Program-made: the position numbers and the translations under genes
Notes under the pieces: generated by a model
Seen by the model: the letters and a program-made list of their open reading frames with translations, nothing else
Databases searched by the model: none
What the model was told of the DNA's origin: nothing
From: Capillidium heterosporum
Taxonomy: Eukaryota > Entomophthoromycota > Entomophthoromycetes > Entomophthorales > Capillidiaceae
Direction of reading: 5' to 3'
Assembly (NCBI GenBank): GCA_016630905.1
Contig: WBMQ01000011.1
Location: 992,001 to 1,056,000, forward strand
DNA: 64,000 bases
Shown here: positions 36,727 to 48,413 of the stretch, in pieces
Numbering within the stretch: position 1 is the first letter of the stretch
Layout of the letters: the number at the start of each line of letters is the position of its first letter

Positions 36727-38019
36727 TTATTTTCTAACTCTTGTCGACGGTGGTGGGTTCGAACAAGTAACAATAACATTAGGAGATTGTAGCTTAATCC
36801 AGTTTATAAACTTGACCTCATTCCTTGGGGCGTTAAGAAATTGTAGCTTCAAGTTACCAGTTTTATCAAACAACGAAGCAGCATCATCATCTAACAAACG
36901 ATGCTTGAGTCGAATAAAAAGTTTAGTGAGGAAGGGTAGCTTGCACCGTAGAAAATCTATAAAATAGTAGGAGAGGCATTCACTCGAGTACAGTCGTATT
37001 CGGGCTATGGGACTAGAACATAAAGTAACATTGAACAATATATCAGATATTGGTCCTTGAAGTTCTAGTTGGGAAAGTTTGGGTAACGAGAGTAAAAGAT
37101 GCATTGATGGACTACCAAAGCTTTCGTGTAAATATAAATTGATATAGACTAGGTTTTTGAATTGGTGGATTTCTTCGAGGGATAGAGATCGTACAGCTAC
37201 ACTTAAGCTTACCAGGTTGGTAAGAGTGAATTTGGTGAGGTGATTGGAGTTTACAGTGGCACTGTTTTTACTTGCATTAAAATGCAGAGATTCAATTTTA
37301 GGGAAGCAGCTTAAAGGGATTTCGTTTAGAGTACCTGGACACTTTATCAAATCGAGCACCAACTTCTTCAAATTCAAAAACGTAGTTGAAGTAGTATCTA
37401 CTTGGAAGTCGCAAGTCCCGAACTTTAGATCTAAAACTCTTAGGCTGGGAAACATTTCATTGATGCCAACTAATAGTTGTCGGTCAACGTTGTATACCTC
37501 TAGTTTCAGCGAAACGAGTTGTGGAACGCAAAATTTATTTAGGATGTGGAAACCTTCTTTACTGTCACCGCGTACCTTCACATGGAGGAAGGTGATGTTT
37601 TTGACGATATGGTAAAATTCCATCGTAGTTGGAAAAGGGTGAAGCGATACCAAGTAAAGCTCCTTCAGCTCATGTTGTAACTCGTGCAGGAGTTGTAAAC
37701 TCTGGATACCACCAATCTCCCAAATTACTTTAAGCTTCTTCAAGTTGGGAAAGAGATACTGCTTCTTGTAAAAGTCGGGATGTACACTACGCTGAAATTG
37801 GATGATATGCTTTCCGTGCTTTTGAGCTATTTTTTCGAACTCCTTCCAGTTCTCCTTTCGATACAAGCCTCGGCGAACTATCGTTCTATAGATCTTGGCA
37901 CATAGAAATTTATTAAACTCTTTGCTACATAGGCGTAGTCGAAACCAATCGACTTTTTCCAAGTAACTTAGGATCTCTTCGGTTACCAGGTCGGGTAGGT
38001 TGCTGAAGTTTATATTCAT
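36727..38019 (-). CDS. F-box/leucine-rich-repeat protein (intact member of a local family)
   Basis: An intronless frame of 430 codons. The N-terminal F-box is clear: LPDLVTEEILSYLEKVDWFRLRLCSKEFN (about residues 7-35, described in two parts: LPDLVTEEILSYLEK and RLCSKEF). A family-specific segment follows (KIYRTIVRRG, QFQRSVHPDFYKK), then leucine-rich repeats to the end (FPNLKKLKVIW, FPSLRVLDLKFG, FPKIESLHFNAS, LPKLSQLELQG). Such proteins usually recruit substrates to SCF ubiquitin ligases through Skp1. The substrate is unknown. At least seven related loci, most of them broken, lie within the window, and this is the only one that is fully open. Confidence 0.82.
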   Translation of the reverse strand: MNINFSNLPDLVTEEILSYLEKVDWFRLRLCSKEFNKFLCAKIYRTIVRRGLYRKENWKEFEKIAQKHGKHIIQFQRSVHPDFYKKQYLFPNLKKLKVIWEIGGIQSLQLLHELQHELKELYLVSLHPFPTTMEFYHIVKNITFLHVKVRGDSKEGFHILNKFCVPQLVSLKLEVYNVDRQLLVGINEMFPSLRVLDLKFGTCDFQVDTTSTTFLNLKKLVLDLIKCPGTLNEIPLSCFPKIESLHFNASKNSATVNSNHLTKFTLTNLVSLSVAVRSLSLEEIHQFKNLVYINLYLHESFGSPSMHLLLSLPKLSQLELQGPISDILFNVTLCSSPIARIRLYSSECLSYYFIDFLRCKLPFLTKLFIRLKHRLLDDDAASLFDKTGNLKLQFLNAPRNEVKFINWIKLQSPNVIVTCSNPPPSTRVRK

Positions 38020-38809
38020 AACAAAGTTTCTAGATTGTTGAAGAGCTTTGAAACTTTGATTGGATTGTTTGCATAAATAGTAGATACAGGATTCTGTTAT
38101 ATCATCAAATAGAGCTACAATGGCTGATGCTTAGTTTGTCGATTATTTTGTTGTTAGTGTCCTATACTCACCTAATTTTCAACTTTCAGCAAGAAGCTTT
38201 TTGAAGACAATTGAAAGTAGCATACTTTGAAGCTTAACGAATCCATGACGTATCTTATATTAGCTGCTTTGTTTAAAAATATTAGGTAGATTTTTACAGT
38301 TGAATTTGTATAAAAGCACCTATAATTTTGATCTAGGTAGCCTAGAGTTGTGCTAAACAAATCATGATTTTCAAATTAACCAATTATTGAACATAAAATA
38401 GAAAAGTTTTCAATGCAAAATTAAAGGCACATAATCCAACTTGCTATTCGAAATCAGTTTACAAATAATCGAAATATTTGAGCAAATTATATACTACCTC
38501 CACCCTTGTAGAGCCGATTTTACAGCTAAAAGGCGAAATCGGTCCATAAAGAGGGATGGATGCAGTACTTTTGCTAGAATGAACTCGATTTCTTTGTACA
38601 TATCAAGGAGGATATAAGCCGGATCAATAAAGAATGATGATGGTACATTTAAAACTTGTAAATTAGCAAAGTAGTGAATAAACACTGTATGACATTTATT
38701 GTAAACTTGTACTTCAGCTTGATAACAGAATGCAGTAGTGTAGGTTTTTCTATACAGCAAACTAGTCGACTAAACCTTCAAAGCTCTTCAATAAACTAAA
38801 AACTTCGAG
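38020..38809. other. Intergenic spacer with short unsupported frames
   Basis: Includes the promoter of the F-box gene on its left and a minus-strand frame of 88 codons (38494-38760) that I cannot place. It may be the end of another relic. Confidence 0.45.
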
Positions 38810-39840
38810 ATGAACATAACTTTCAACAACCCACCCAAATTGGTAAGTGAAGAGATATTCAGCTATTTAGAAAAGACCAACTAGTTTCCGCCACAGTACT
38901 ATAATAAATATATCAACAGTCTCCTACCTGCCAAGATCTATAAAATCATAACCTACAAGAGTATACACAAACTGTGGACTTGGAGGCAGTTCAAAGGTTG
39001 TGCTCAGAAGTACATAAGGTGCATCACTGAATTTCAACATAGTATAAATCCCAAACTCTATAAGATGTAACGCCTCTTCCTCAACTTGGAAAGTTTTAAA
39101 ACATATTGGAAATGGCAATATTAAAGTTTTTACCTCCTGTTTATGCTACAGATCAAATTGAAAGGGCTATATCTGATGCTTTTCAGATTTTTTAACTATA
39201 TTAAACTTTGACTATATAATTGAATTTTCAACTGCTTCCAATTGGAGCTATATAGAAACAGTCACGAAGGGTTAAGCTTTCCTCTACATCACAGATTAAA
39301 TCGTTGAAGTTGAAGGAAGTCGACTAGCAATTAATAGACGGCTTTAGCGAAAAATTTCCCAATTTAATATACTAAATCTTAAGTTTGGAACTTTTACTAC
39401 ATTTTTAAATATAAGGAAGCCAGTGTTTGGTCTACTAAAGAAGTGTGGTATGGTAGAAGGTGTACCTTTAAGCTCAAACTTCTATTTAGACATCAGTAAA
39501 GACGGTACTCCAACTAACTTCAACCATCTTATTCAATATATCCTCCAAAACTTAGCAAATCTAAGTATTAAGGTAGTACAACCATTTTTTGAATATTGCT
39601 ACAAGTTTGGAAATAACATCTACTTTAACCTCTACCTGAGATCTATCTTTAACAACCACTCTATAGGCCTCTTGTTTTCATTATCTAGCCTTTGACAATT
39701 TGTCCTCCAAGGTTCAACTCCGAATAGGTTACTCAAGGATATCGTATGCTTGAGTCCAATCTCTCAAATACAGTTCTATACAAGTGACGAACTCTCTCAT
39801 CACTTTCTAGATAGCTACTCTAGTAAGGTGAGAATTGGGC
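38810..39840 (+). pseudogene. Decayed F-box gene, plus strand
   Basis: ATG 38810 begins MNITFNNPPKLVSEEIFSYL, nearly the same N-terminus as the intact gene at 36727-38019. A TAG replaces the Trp codon after EKTN. KIYKI and EFQHSINPKLYK follow in the same order as in the relative. After more stops, an open piece at 39423-39695 (VVQPFFEYCYKFGNN) probably represents the leucine-rich part. Confidence 0.75.
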
Positions 39841-40342
39841 GGGCGTTTGCCTAGCTTTCACATAGTTTGAATATGCTTATAATTTAACTTGTAGAAAGCT
39901 TATAAGTTCCTATAAAAGATATATGATAGAACTTATCCAATTCTTAATCAGAATAGTATTAAAGTTGGAAAGAATTGAACAATAAACTACATCTATTAGC
40001 TATATTTTTGAGAGTAAATAATTCTTTTTAATCCCAAGTGAGAATATTGAATTTTTGATCGAAATTAATACATCTGAAAATTTATTTTAAATAAAAAATT
40101 AAATATACTTTAAATTTCGTTTCATATACTTTTGAAAGATATATTGATAGACGTGCTAGAAAGAGTTTAGAGCCGTCTCAAGCTTTCCAAATCATCACCT
40201 TTATCAAAAAATATTCCAACCTATGAAAATAACCCATCATTCTAGCAATAACTTCATTTCTAAAGAATTGTGATGCTCCCTTTCAATACTTTTCAAGAAC
40301 AAAGAAGAAGTACGATCAAAGTAAAGGTATTTCAATAGAGAG
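39841..40342. other. Spacer before the second F-box gene
   Basis: AT-rich. The sequence from 40180 onward probably contains the promoter of the gene at 40343; no upstream in-frame start or exon could be settled. Confidence 0.45.
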
Positions 40343-41607
40343 ATGTTGGACCATCTACCCTTACGAGCTACTCAAGCAGGTAATCGAAAATTTAGATATC
40401 AAAAAGTTGCGCCAACCTTCAACTACTATCCAACTATATGAGATCGGTACTCGAAGAGCGAGTTTACTATAGCAACTATTTCAACTACAGTCAATTCGAT
40501 CCCATTACCTCGAATACTCCGGAACTCGATAGTTTAGCTCGAAAGAAAGCTAGGCTGTACCGAGAATTCATTTTCAGATCTGACGAGCAACTTTTCAACT
40601 TAACTATCCCCAATCTTAGACGTTTAGTGCTCAGCATCGAAGATGGTAGCCCTCAAGTCATTTCCAAGCTGGTTCAACTTATTGGAGGAATGGTAAAAAG
40701 TTTACATTTAGATTTTGTTTACGAGTTTGAAGACTACCATTTAGTCTTAGATCCATGCCTTTCGAACTTGACTGAAATACTCCTCTACGGCATCGAATCC
40801 CCAAACATTAGTATATTCACGGTTGACAATTACCCCAAACTCATCAAGTTGGAACTAGAAATAAGAAATTCAACCATCCAACAGTTACAGATAATCGCAG
40901 TATCGCTTCCCAACTTGAAATTTTTTAAGCTGGACAGTTCTATCCAAATTGAAGATACTACGATTGTATCTTCTTTTCCAAATCTTGAGCAGCTGGAGCT
41001 GGATACTAATAGCGAATTTACTAACTTAGTCCTAAGTAAAAGGGGAACCTTCCCAAAGTTGAAGTCTTTTTTCCTAGTATGCTACAAATCTATAGATATC
41101 CCCGAGTACAACGCTATATTTCCTCAATTGCAAAGCTGGGTGACTATTACCAAAGCCTACTTTATCACTATACCTAAAGAGATCGTTATTGAGGATTGCT
41201 TTGATCACATCACCGATCTTACCTTGGGCAGCTTTCACGGTAACGACATCGCACCTCATGCTCTATATTTCCTCTTCAGTAAACTTTTGAAGTTCAAGTA
41301 CGATGGACTTGTATCCGACAGTTGGTTTTTGGAGTTTAAATATCCAAGTCCTCTCCGTAGGTTAGATATCAAAATAGATAGTACACCTATAAACTTTACC
41401 AAGTGGTTGTTAACTTGCTTACCTGATTTACAAACTTTGACACTTCGAATTAATGGTGAATACGATGAATCATTTGAATGGGAGTACCATATAGATAGCT
41501 GTACAGTTAATTTACAGTACCTTGTATCAGCTCATATAGAGGATAAAAGCGCCCGTTACAAAGATTGGTTAAAGTCTAAGCTTGATGAGTTTGTCTACTT
41601 TGGATGA
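40343..41607 (+). CDS. F-box/leucine-rich-repeat protein with +1 frameshift(s)
   Basis: The F-box part reads IYPYELLKQVIENLDIKKL (40353-40409). One base later in phase the frame continues as NLQLLSNYMRSVLEERVYYS and stays open for 389 codons from ATG 40438 to 41607. The extra base lies in TTGCGCCAAC (40407-40416). The leucine-rich part includes IPNLRRLVLSIED, LPNLKFFKLDSS, FPNLEQLELDT and FPKLKSFFLV, and the C-terminus resembles that of the gene at 36727-38019 (NLQYLVS versus NLKLQFLNA). The only near ATG (40343) is itself one base out of phase with the F-box frame, so a second +1 change is possible. It may be a very young pseudogene or carry an assembly error. Confidence 0.6.
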
Positions 41608-42289
41608 TTGCTAAGTTGGGTCTAATTGTTATTTGAAATAAGCTTTCAGATAAAATATGGTAGAATGAAAGTAAAGTATATTACATATATGCTTGGTTTA
41701 AAATATATACCTCATTCAACACAAATATTTATATGCGGTCTTTCTAATAATATGATCCTAGTATAATCTTATATTTACGACAAGGATACTGAGGATCTAA
41801 CTTTATCTTTTAGTTTTTCCATCCAAAAATCTTAATTCATACCTCTAACAAACCTCATATACTACGATACATTTCAAATTCCTTTAAATAAGCATACTCT
41901 AATACTTTTATTAATTGAAGCAGCCTAACTGCTAAGGTATTTAATGCCTAGTAAAGCTAGACTACAAATTCATAGCTAAAATACTGGTTTTATGTAGCGA
42001 AAGCTAAATTAGATATTGCCTATTAAAACTACAAGTCGCATGTAACAAATATTTTATAATTTGAACATGGATATACCGTTTTATAATACAGCAGCTTTTT
42101 ACTAAAACTAGTATATATTTACATAAAGGTAGCGTATTGGATAAAGACAAGTGGAGACTTTGATTGAGTTTACTTTATAAGCTTAAGACTTTAATAAAGG
42201 AGTATAGCAAATTGTAAGTTTAGGTTGCTACTTCCATCAAGGCTATCAAACACCGAGCTATTAATGGTATAATTGTCGTGCATCCTAAA
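41608..42289. other. AT-rich spacer
   Basis: The 3' flank of the F-box gene, no frame of note. Confidence 0.5.
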
Positions 42290-43385
42290 ACCAACTACTT
42301 TAAATAACTTTGTACAGACGATCATAAAATTGACAAAGCGGAGCAATTGAAACTGGAGGACTTTGAAAAAGCTGAGAAATTTAGTTACATCCGTACGGGT
42401 ACATGAGGACTATGGAATTGATACACTTGGCATCTTTGAACAAGCTGTCGTTAGTCAGATCCTCCAGTTCCAAGCTTTGTAACTTAGATAGAATTCGTAT
42501 GACCTTGATTGAGTGGTTGCTGAATTCATTATATAGGGAAATTTTAAGATGGATAAGGCTCTGAAATCTGGGAGATACTGGCCTTAATGTCAACTCTAAA
42601 GCTTTAAGCTTGAGGAAATGCTTATAGCAGTCTAAACTAATACGCCCCAGTTTACCAAATATCAGAGCTTGCGGTTTGAGAAAACTTGTGAAGGAGATCT
42701 TAGCTTCTTTAGGCTGGCTAAAGTGAGTACTAAACCTCTTGATATTGGTAAAAGTGATTGCAGCAATCTCTATGCTCCATTTTAAATGTTATATATAGTG
42801 GCAGTTTAATTAAATTGAGAAATTGAGCGTTGATTATAGCTAGAATGTATCTGATCACAAATATGGCATAGTAAACGAATTGAGAATCTCTGGGTCAACG
42901 TCGTCTTTCGATTATCTTCCAAAGTCAAGTTGAAATCAACTACATTTTTGATAATGTGGTTGAAATCTATTTCCTTGGGAAGGCATAAAAGAGTGTCAAC
43001 TTTAACCTCTTTAGCTTGACTAGCATTATATATAATAGATCTGGGGATTTTGTGTGGTACTTGCAAAGTATGATAAGTTCTTTCACACTGAAAAAGCTAT
43101 CCTTCAGGTAATAAAAGGTTGGCTTTACAGAACCTTCTATCATTTTTGTATATTTATCGTATTTTTGAGTAAATTTTTAAGCTTTTTTGCTGTTCGTGTA
43201 CATTGTGTGGAATGGCAGGACCTTATAGATTTTGGAGAGTAATATCCGGCTGCGTTAGTGATTGCACTTCCATAGCTTATATAGCCTATACCTCTCTACA
43301 TGCTTGGAAACTTCGTCGTTTATGAAATCGGATAGGTTGCTGAGGTTGACACTCGTACTTGGAATACTATATTGAAGAGAGATGC
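42290..43385 (-). pseudogene. Decayed F-box gene, minus strand
   Basis: The N-terminal part (about 43370-43200) reads VNLSNLSDFINDEVSKHVER and then LSKIYKVLPFH. EGSVKPTFYYL matches the family segment QRSVHPDFYKK. Leucine-rich pieces follow: LIHLKISLYNEF and LSKLQSLELEDL (42381-42593). Stops and frame changes separate them. Confidence 0.7.
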
Positions 43386-44338
43386 AAAGGTGCTCTATTT
43401 AAATTTATACTTATGTGGACTGGGATTTGATCGTAATCTCTACAATAAAGCATTTTTGAGAAAATCATTTAGTTTGCACATAGCTTCGATGCTCCGATAA
43501 ACTAAGCTAATTTTACAGTTGGTTTTGTAAGAGGGATCCAGTTTTTCGGATCAGAATAGAATTTGAGTTAAGCAAGCTAAACTCTGGTCGTTGATTAGGA
43601 AGGTGCAATTTTCAAAGGCCTGAAAATACTCACCAGTAGAATAAATATGGTAAAGGCACATTTTTCAGGTTTTGAAGACTCCCTAGTTCTCTTCTAGCTA
43701 TCTTGAACTAACCCTTCCTTTTCAACTACTCAAAACAAGCAAAAGGATTGGAACACATTTCTTGTTGAGTGGGTTTATACATTCCAAACCATATTCAGAC
43801 TATGCTGACAGTTCTAAACGACCAAATGTTCTTTATATAAGTGTTGTTAAGTAGCTTTCAAAAATAGGATTTCAGGGTAATAACATGCAAATGTTTTAAT
43901 ATTGCTCTAATAATTATAAAGGGAATACAAAGTTTATAATGCCTTCGTCTTTTCATTTTATTGATAATAGCTTCGAAATAAACTCTTCATATGAAGGCTA
44001 CCAGCAAGCCGGAGCATATAGATAATCAAATTTTTCACAAGATATATAGTTAAACAAAGCATATGCATCAATGCAATCTAAACTAGAGCAAAGTTAAACT
44101 ATCTATATATCAAAACAAATAATACTATCAACTAAACCGAAAAAGATCCAAATTTCCAATAATTTAATAAATATATTAACACATCTAAAGATAAAAATAC
44201 TTGGCAGTTCAAACATCTTGACTGCTTGCAGCTCATAGATTCTTATCTACAAACCTATGCTCTCTATCAAAAGTATCTTATGAATCTATCAATTAGGACT
44301 TTACGATTGATAGCAAACAGTTGACCTGCCATCCCATC
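43386..44338. other. AT-rich spacer
   Basis: No supported gene. It contains the 3' flank of the coiled-coil gene on its right. Confidence 0.5.
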
Positions 44339-45689
44339 CTATTCGATGGAATCCTTATCTATACTGGCATCCAACCTTCGCGTCAGCCTATCGATTTGAA
44401 GCCTAAATTTATAGTTCTCGTCATCCAACTTGTCAACCAACTTCTTTAACTGGAGGTTTTCGTCCTTCAAATTATTGACTTGCTCCTTTTTGTCTTTGAC
44501 CTCATTGACTTTATCGATAGGAAATGTACTAGTAGAGCCTTCATGTGCGTTCAATTTCAACTCTTTCACCTTTGAATCATCTTCATTACTGAGCAGTGAA
44601 GTATTCTGTTGAATTTGGCCTTGAAGTTTTGATAGGCCCAAGTTGAGATCGGAGGTATTTGAAGATTTTAAAAGCTTGTTGGCTATCCTTTTGAAGCTCG
44701 GATCCAGGCCACTGATTTCCTCCAAAGTCACCGGTTCATTAGTAGTGCCATCAACTTCGGCAAAGGAATCATCATCTGGTATTGGTTTATTAATCTCTGA
44801 ATTGAAACCTATAAGCTTGTTCAAGATGTTGGTTTGATTCTGTAACAATTCTAGTGACTTTGTCAAACTTCTAAGTTGCTCTTCTTTGTCTTTGAGTTTG
44901 GATTCCAACGTATCGACCCTGTTACTCTGAGTGAGTTTCAACATCTGGGCTCGCGACTTTAGCTTGGATTCCAAATACTCTATCCTAGATTGTCTAATAA
45001 AATAAAATAAGTGATTGGAAAACTATGAAAATTTACTTGCTGGTAAGTTGTTTTTCGAGCTGACCGTTCTTAGTGACAAGCTTGTGGGAAGTTTCACCAT
45101 TCATCTTCAAGTTGAAATTCTCATGCTCCAACTGTTCTACCATCAGCTTTACCAACAGTTAATATATGTCAAATGAATAGTATATACCTTATAAGATGCT
45201 AGCCTGCTGGTTAGGCTTTGAATTATCAGTTCCGGGTCCTCATCCCCAATAACTTTGGTTAGCTTTTCGACTATGCTGTTGTAACTTGACTTCAAACTTT
45301 GGTTCGCTTCCAATAGTGAAGTGTACTGTCCCCTTAATCTGTTATATTCTGATAATAGCCGGGTTGATATGGTTTGATTTAAGGTTAACTTTTTAGTTAG
45401 CTCTTCATGCTCTATAAAGTAATTTGAATTTAAGTAAAAATATTGAAAATAGAATATTACCGTAATTTAAATTTTGATAGAGCTGAACTATAGTACTTAA
45501 ACCCAGCATATCTTTCTTGATTGCTTTAATCTTCAGCTCTACGCTGGAAGGTCTTGAAATTGAACCCATTTGGCTTGAATTCGGTTGTAAACTATTCGTG
45601 GGTAATGGTGTCGAATTTACATGTATATTTTCCTCCACTCTAGCTTTCTTTGAACTGTAGTTGACTTGAGTTACTCGATGGTCTTCCAT
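44339..45689 (-). CDS. Coiled-coil protein of unknown function
   Basis: Four exons (45689-45461, 45411-45188, 45146-45037, 44993-44339) splice in phase to 405 residues. After a polar N-terminus of about 60 residues, nearly the whole protein is predicted coiled coil, with heptads in VELKIKAIKKDMLGL, LEANQSLKSSYNSIVEKL, KLVTKNGQLEKQLTSK, LESKLKDKEEQLRSL and NLQLKKLVDKLDDENYK. I recognise no specific family; kinetochore, spindle-pole and trafficking proteins share this build. The C-terminus is Lys/Asp-rich. It is divergent from CDC45 across 293 bp. Confidence 0.75.
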
Positions 45690-45747
45690 AGCATTTCAAT
45701 TTGAATTTGAGATGGGTTCTGTTGTAAAAATCCTGCTGATGAAAATG

Positions 45748-45972
45748 CTACTCCTTTGTTGGTTGGGAACTATCTTTTGTTTCCAAGTTTAAAATTTTGA
45801 AATAAGCCAATTGTTTTTTATGCTTACCGCTATAGTGGTACTTTATTGGCTTACTCTGATATCCATCCCAACATCTTACAAAGTTTATTGTAGTAAAATT
45901 TTGGGATGAATTGACATTACAATCTGAGAGCTTCCCTTCAACATATTCAGAAACCAACATTTTTGAGAGCAT
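45748..45972 (-). other. 74-codon frame in the divergent promoter (possible small gene or upstream ORF)
   Basis: An ATG-initiated frame lies between the coiled-coil gene and CDC45, ending 58 bases before the coiled-coil start. It has no recognisable similarity. If transcribed with the coiled-coil mRNA it would be an upstream ORF; it could also be chance. Confidence 0.25.
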
Positions 45973-45982
45973 TTGAAAGTAG

Positions 45983-48413
45983 ATGACAGTACATAGCTAT
46001 GACAGATTACTCGACATTTATAAAGAGATAAGGGAGAGGTCAAGGTACGGCGCTATTTCCAACTTCATCCTTGTCCATTATGACCCGGATGCAATCTGTG
46101 CTGCGAAACTTTTGATAGTAATTTATCTGGTTTTATATAGCTGACTTTTTGAATGTTAATAGAATCAAATGAAGAATGACAATATACAGCATCAAATGCT
46201 TCCTGTGAATGGACAGGACACCTTGGCTAGAGCTATCGAGTTGCAAGTTTTGCCAAATACAAATGTAAACGTTTCAGCTAACACCATAGGCTTACTTTAT
46301 CGTAGATCAAGAATTTAATATGCATAAACTGCTGTGGCAATGTACAAATGTCAAGTTTGCTAGGTGCAAGAGGCAGAGATGTCAAAGCCTTCATATTCGA
46401 TTGCCACCGACCACTCAACTTAAACAACATGTTCGACATGGCAAGCAATAGCCGAGTGATAGTCGAGGATAGCCAAATAACAGCTGATTTAGTCAAAGCA
46501 TTTAGAACTTTTAATGAGGAGGACTATATGACGGATGAGTCGGACCCAGAGGTATGTTATCACTCAGTGTATTTTTAACAATGGTAGACAGACGACGAAG
46601 CGCTGGATCCGGTTGTAAGGGTAGTCTCGGTTCTGTGTATACTTTGAAGCTAATTAAATGCCTAGGAAGAACGACGCACCGACAATAGGCGAAAACGGAG
46701 GAACAGACTCATGGCAAGAGAACGGGAGCTAGAAGTCTATTCTAGGCTCGGCAGCTATTACGGCACCCCTACCTCCATGCTCATGATGAAGATCATCAGA
46801 AAGAGAGGGTCGATTACCGACGATAGTATATGGCTGGGAGCAGTAGGCTTGAGCTACCACTACTTACACCGACACATCACCGAGGATATGTATACAAAGC
46901 AATACAGTAGCCTTAAAGAAACGATCACCAACTATAAGGAGAAGGCCTCAAACCCAACTCGCTCGACAAATGGCAGCCACAGCATCAGTCGCATCTCAAG
47001 CCATCCCTACAGTAGAGCAAATCCATCTACCAATGACAGTGCTACGAACGTCAGTATGTCGGCCAACTACTCGTTCCTCCATGTTCAGACAAAACTCGAT
47101 ACAAAAGGCATGGTCAGTACCGAAAAGGCATTGAAGCTACACACCCTTCACCACTGGTCCCTGTACGAGTCGCTGTATTACACACCCTACACGGCGACCA
47201 AGCTAGAAGTCTGGGATTCTAACGGGGTTTTAAAGCTGAACACACTGCTGACGACTCTAGGGATCTCTCTCAAGGATGCTGCTTCCCCTTACTCCTCCTT
47301 AAGCTACGATGTCAAAAGCAATTTGATTCGAGATTTCAAAAACTTGGATATGAAGTGGGGGTTGCGTAACTTTGTCTATTCTTCGTTCTCTCGAAATATG
47401 GGTTTTGATACCATGTTTCCCCTCCAATCTGGAGATGCTGGGATGGGTTTGATGGCCCTACTGAAAGTAGATTTATATGCACTATATGTTAATCCTTACT
47501 TTTACCTCTAGGTAACTCCTCAACTGGTCTCCTACTATCATAATATGGATATGACGGAAAAAGTCGTAGATCGATATAAGAGTAAGAAGCTTCTACCCTT
47601 TGAACCCATCGATCGCCTAGACGAGAATACTATAACAGTATTGCGAAACGCCTACAATATACAGATGAAGCAGCACCTTCAGCACCAGGTACATTTCCAA
47701 CGTGAGAATGTCGAGTTGGATGATGGGTGGCTTCCTTCCTTCTATATGGCCTACGATGCTATCGAAGAGTGAGTATTTTTAAAGAATAGCTATATTTATC
47801 CTATCGTAGTCTAAATCTGATGAAAGCGGGTATTGAACTTTCTAAGCATATCACCAAGGACATCTTCAATCAGTCGACCTATGTAGTCACCCACAACTCT
47901 CTGCTGCGAGCCCATTCGGGCTTCATGACTCTGTTCGCCAAGATGCTGCCCCACTCGGGGACTTTGATGCATCCATCCACTCTACATGATATAGGCATCT
48001 TTGTTGAGATGATAGCACGCAAACTCTATCCCAAAAGTAGATACCCCATAGTCGTTTACTGCTATAATGAACTGCGAGCATCTTACATCCTCAAGTTGAA
48101 TACCGACAAGTGGCACCCGGGATCTACGACCTACGAAAAGCAGAATAAGTTAGGACTACGCATCTGCGATCTGCCTCAGCTGGTAAAAATCCCTTATCGA
48201 AGTATGCGGTTCGACTACGATACGGTTGAGATCCCTAGAGAAGACTTCAAAGATTTCCTCAAGAAGATGGATCAGTATGTCAAGATGCAAGCCGAAAAGG
48301 CCAAATTAGGTAGTCGTAAAGATAAAGGTAGAGAAAGTGGTAAAACTTTGGTGCGAAAGCGAAGTTCGGTCGATCTGACAGAAAGTAACTTCCAAGCTAT
48401 GTCCTTACTTTAA
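45983..48413 (+). CDS. CDC45: Replication initiation factor Cdc45
   Basis: Seven exons (45983-46117, 46163-46264, 46306-46551, 46588-46614, 46666-47466, 47512-47768, 47810-48413) splice in phase to 723 residues, a normal length. Landmarks: SNFILVHYDPDAICAAKLL (the DHH-phosphoesterase-like fold that Cdc45 shares with RecJ), VKAFIFDCHRPLNLNN, an acidic stretch then a basic one (RRTDNRRKRRNRLM), SYYGTPTSM, LHHWSLYESLYYTPY and DVKSNLIRDF. Cdc45 joins Mcm2-7 and GINS to form the CMG replicative helicase. Two of the exons are very small (27 and 102 nt). No frame break. Confidence 0.93.

Noticed and set aside
36750-36770. tRNA B-box-like GGGTTCGAAC
   Set aside because: It lies inside the coding end of the F-box gene; no A box, acceptor stem or cloverleaf is present. 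I found no tRNA in the window.
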